The notes under the pieces: generated by a model
What the model saw: only the letters and a program-made list of their open reading frames with translations
What the model was told of the DNA's origin: nothing
The model's database searches: none
Assembly (NCBI GenBank): GCA_026984165.1
Contig: JALSSQ010000336.1
Span: forward strand, 1 to 6,058
Direction of reading: 5' to 3'
DNA length: 6,058 nt
Source of the DNA: Sulfurovum sp.
GTDB taxonomy: Bacteria; Campylobacterota; Campylobacteria; Campylobacterales; Sulfurovaceae
In this document: piece by piece, positions 5,151 to 6,058 of the stretch
Layout: each line of letters opens with the position of its first letter
Numbering within the stretch: the first letter of the stretch is position 1
Position numbers and translations under genes: made by a program

Positions 5151-6058
5151 TTTGTGCCTCCTTGAAAATTTTCATAGCTTCTTCAACACTTGCATTTTCT
5201 GTGGTGATAGCACAAATTGCATTTGCCATGCCTATCGCTTGTGCTAGTGGTCTTTGATGTATATTCCTACCTGTACCATTACCCCTGCTTCCTCCAATAT
5301 GAATCTGTTCATGTAACTCTTGTAGAAAAGTTAATACATCTATTTTATCTCCTCCTTCACACAAAACACCACTTGTACCTGCTGCTTGTGTTACTTGGGT
5401 AAGCAACTTTGGAACAAAAACATTATTTTCATACGGAACTTTTAATTTTACAAAATCAGCACCAAGAGTAGCACCAACACCGGCAGCACCAGCTATTAGA
5501 TGAGCATCGTGTTCATCTGGGACATATTTTCCTTTTGGATATATCCACAATACAGCAATCATGCCATTTTTGTGTGCTTGATGGACTATATTTGCTGCTT
5601 GTGCTAACATAGAGTGTTCATGTTCACTTCCTAAATAAAGTGTATATCCTAATGCCAAAATATTTAAACCACTCTCTTTTTGAAAAGAAATAACATCCTC
5701 TACATCTAACCATTGTTGCGAATACGGATCTTTTTCATTATAGGGAATGAGATTCGTTTTGGCATTGAGTTTCACCAGATAAGGAATATCTTTATACTTT
5801 CTACCATAACGACTAATCAAACCAAATTGAGTCGCAAAAACACCTATATTTGCTTTCGATGCTATTTCAAAAAGATGTTTGGGGTCATTATCTTCAGGGG
5901 GAATACCTTTTGCATAAAAATCATTATTTAAATGTTCTACTTTTTGATCACCTGCAAAAAGCATCAATCGCCCACTATTGTGCGTTATTTTCATAAAATT
6001 TGCCCAAAATAGTTCTTCTTTATCCACTGGTACATCTGCTGGTATATATATTTTTTTA
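5137..6058 (-). CDS. Archaeal-type class I fructose-bisphosphate aldolase, DeoC/FbaB (DhnA) family (5' end cut by window)
   Basis: This enzyme likely cleaves fructose-1,6-bisphosphate to dihydroxyacetone phosphate and glyceraldehyde-3-phosphate, or the reverse, through a Schiff base. At least 306 residues are visible. Numbered from the first complete codon (6057-6055), features matching the Thermoproteus tenax class IA aldolase are Asp37 in FAGDQKVEH, Trp171 and Tyr173 in LWIYPKG, Schiff-base Lys204 in GADFVKLKVPYE, a phosphate-binding EGGDK (GG at 235-236), and GRN (263-265). The Tyr-Lys spacing of 31 equals that of the archaeal enzyme. A GTG at 6027 could be read as a start, but it has no ribosome binding site. 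The frame stays open upstream to the window edge and encodes KKIYIPADVP, which looks like genuine protein, so the start lies outside. It is longer than the archaeal enzymes of about 260 residues. Related family members include transaldolase-like and 2-amino-3,7-dideoxy-hept-6-ulosonate synthases, but the glycolytic neighbours favour fructose-bisphosphate aldolase. It overlaps enolase by 14 bp. Confidence 0.88.
   Translation of the reverse strand, partial: KKIYIPADVPVDKEELFWANFMKITHNSGRLMLFAGDQKVEHLNNDFYAKGIPPEDNDPKHLFEIASKANIGVFATQFGLISRYGRKYKDIPYLVKLNAKTNLIPYNEKDPYSQQWLDVEDVISFQKESGLNILALGYTLYLGSEHEHSMLAQAANIVHQAHKNGMIAVLWIYPKGKYVPDEHDAHLIAGAAGVGATLGADFVKLKVPYENNVFVPKLLTQVTQAAGTSGVLCEGGDKIDVLTFLQELHEQIHIGGSRGNGTGRNIHQRPLAQAIGMANAICAITTENASVEEAMKIFKEAQNGKI
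5157..5163 (-). promoter_or_regulatory. Strong ribosome binding site of enolase inside the aldolase gene
   Basis: AAGGAGG is a near-perfect Shine-Dalgarno sequence 6 bases before the enolase ATG (5150-5148). It is also read as Lys-Glu-Ala codons of the aldolase. It fixes the enolase start and suggests that enolase is translated strongly, at least partly coupled to the end of the aldolase. Confidence 0.85.

Noticed and set aside
6041..6058. TATATATA and A-run at the right edge as a promoter
   Set aside because: The frame of the aldolase stays open through it and it encodes plausible N-terminal residues, so it is better explained as coding sequence.

Overview
The window reads as one AT-rich, tightly packed, single-direction block of central carbon metabolism. 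All five genes lie on the minus strand, so transcription runs from the right edge to the left. In that order they are: an archaeal-type class I fructose-bisphosphate aldolase (5' end outside the window), enolase, an alpha-glucan/glycogen phosphorylase, a type I glyceraldehyde-3-phosphate dehydrogenase (GAPDH) with an unusual cofactor site, and a 2,3-bisphosphoglycerate-dependent phosphoglycerate mutase (3' end outside the window). Aldolase and enolase overlap by 14 bp. Enolase and phosphorylase are 2 bp apart. GAPDH and mutase are 5 bp apart. The only real intergenic space is 87 bp between phosphorylase and GAPDH (1651-1737), which holds a small hairpin, an unused Shine-Dalgarno-like sequence and a good GAPDH ribosome binding site. 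There are no RNA genes, mobile elements or CRISPR arrays, and no stretch over 300 bases lacks a gene.

The low G+C content, codon use and gene style suggest a bacterium such as a sulfur- or hydrogen-oxidising member of the Campylobacterota (Sulfurovum/Sulfurimonas-like). This is inference from general appearance and not a demonstrated assignment.

The genes fit together as a glycogen and triose-phosphate module. The phosphorylase releases glucose-1-phosphate from stored glucan. The aldolase interconverts fructose-1,6-bisphosphate and triose phosphates. GAPDH, phosphoglycerate mutase and enolase cover the lower trunk to phosphoenolpyruvate. Phosphoglycerate kinase, triose-phosphate isomerase and the hexose-phosphate enzymes are not in view. 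Every enzyme except the phosphorylase is reversible, so the set could serve glycogen breakdown or gluconeogenic filling of glycogen. The GAPDH has lost the usual NAD-specifying aspartate, which would suit an NADPH-linked anabolic role.

I see no evidence of a previously undescribed system. The points most worth checking are the GAPDH cofactor and S-loop changes, the clustering of a phosphorylase inside a lower-glycolysis operon, the start sites of the phosphorylase and aldolase, and the structured 87-bp gap.
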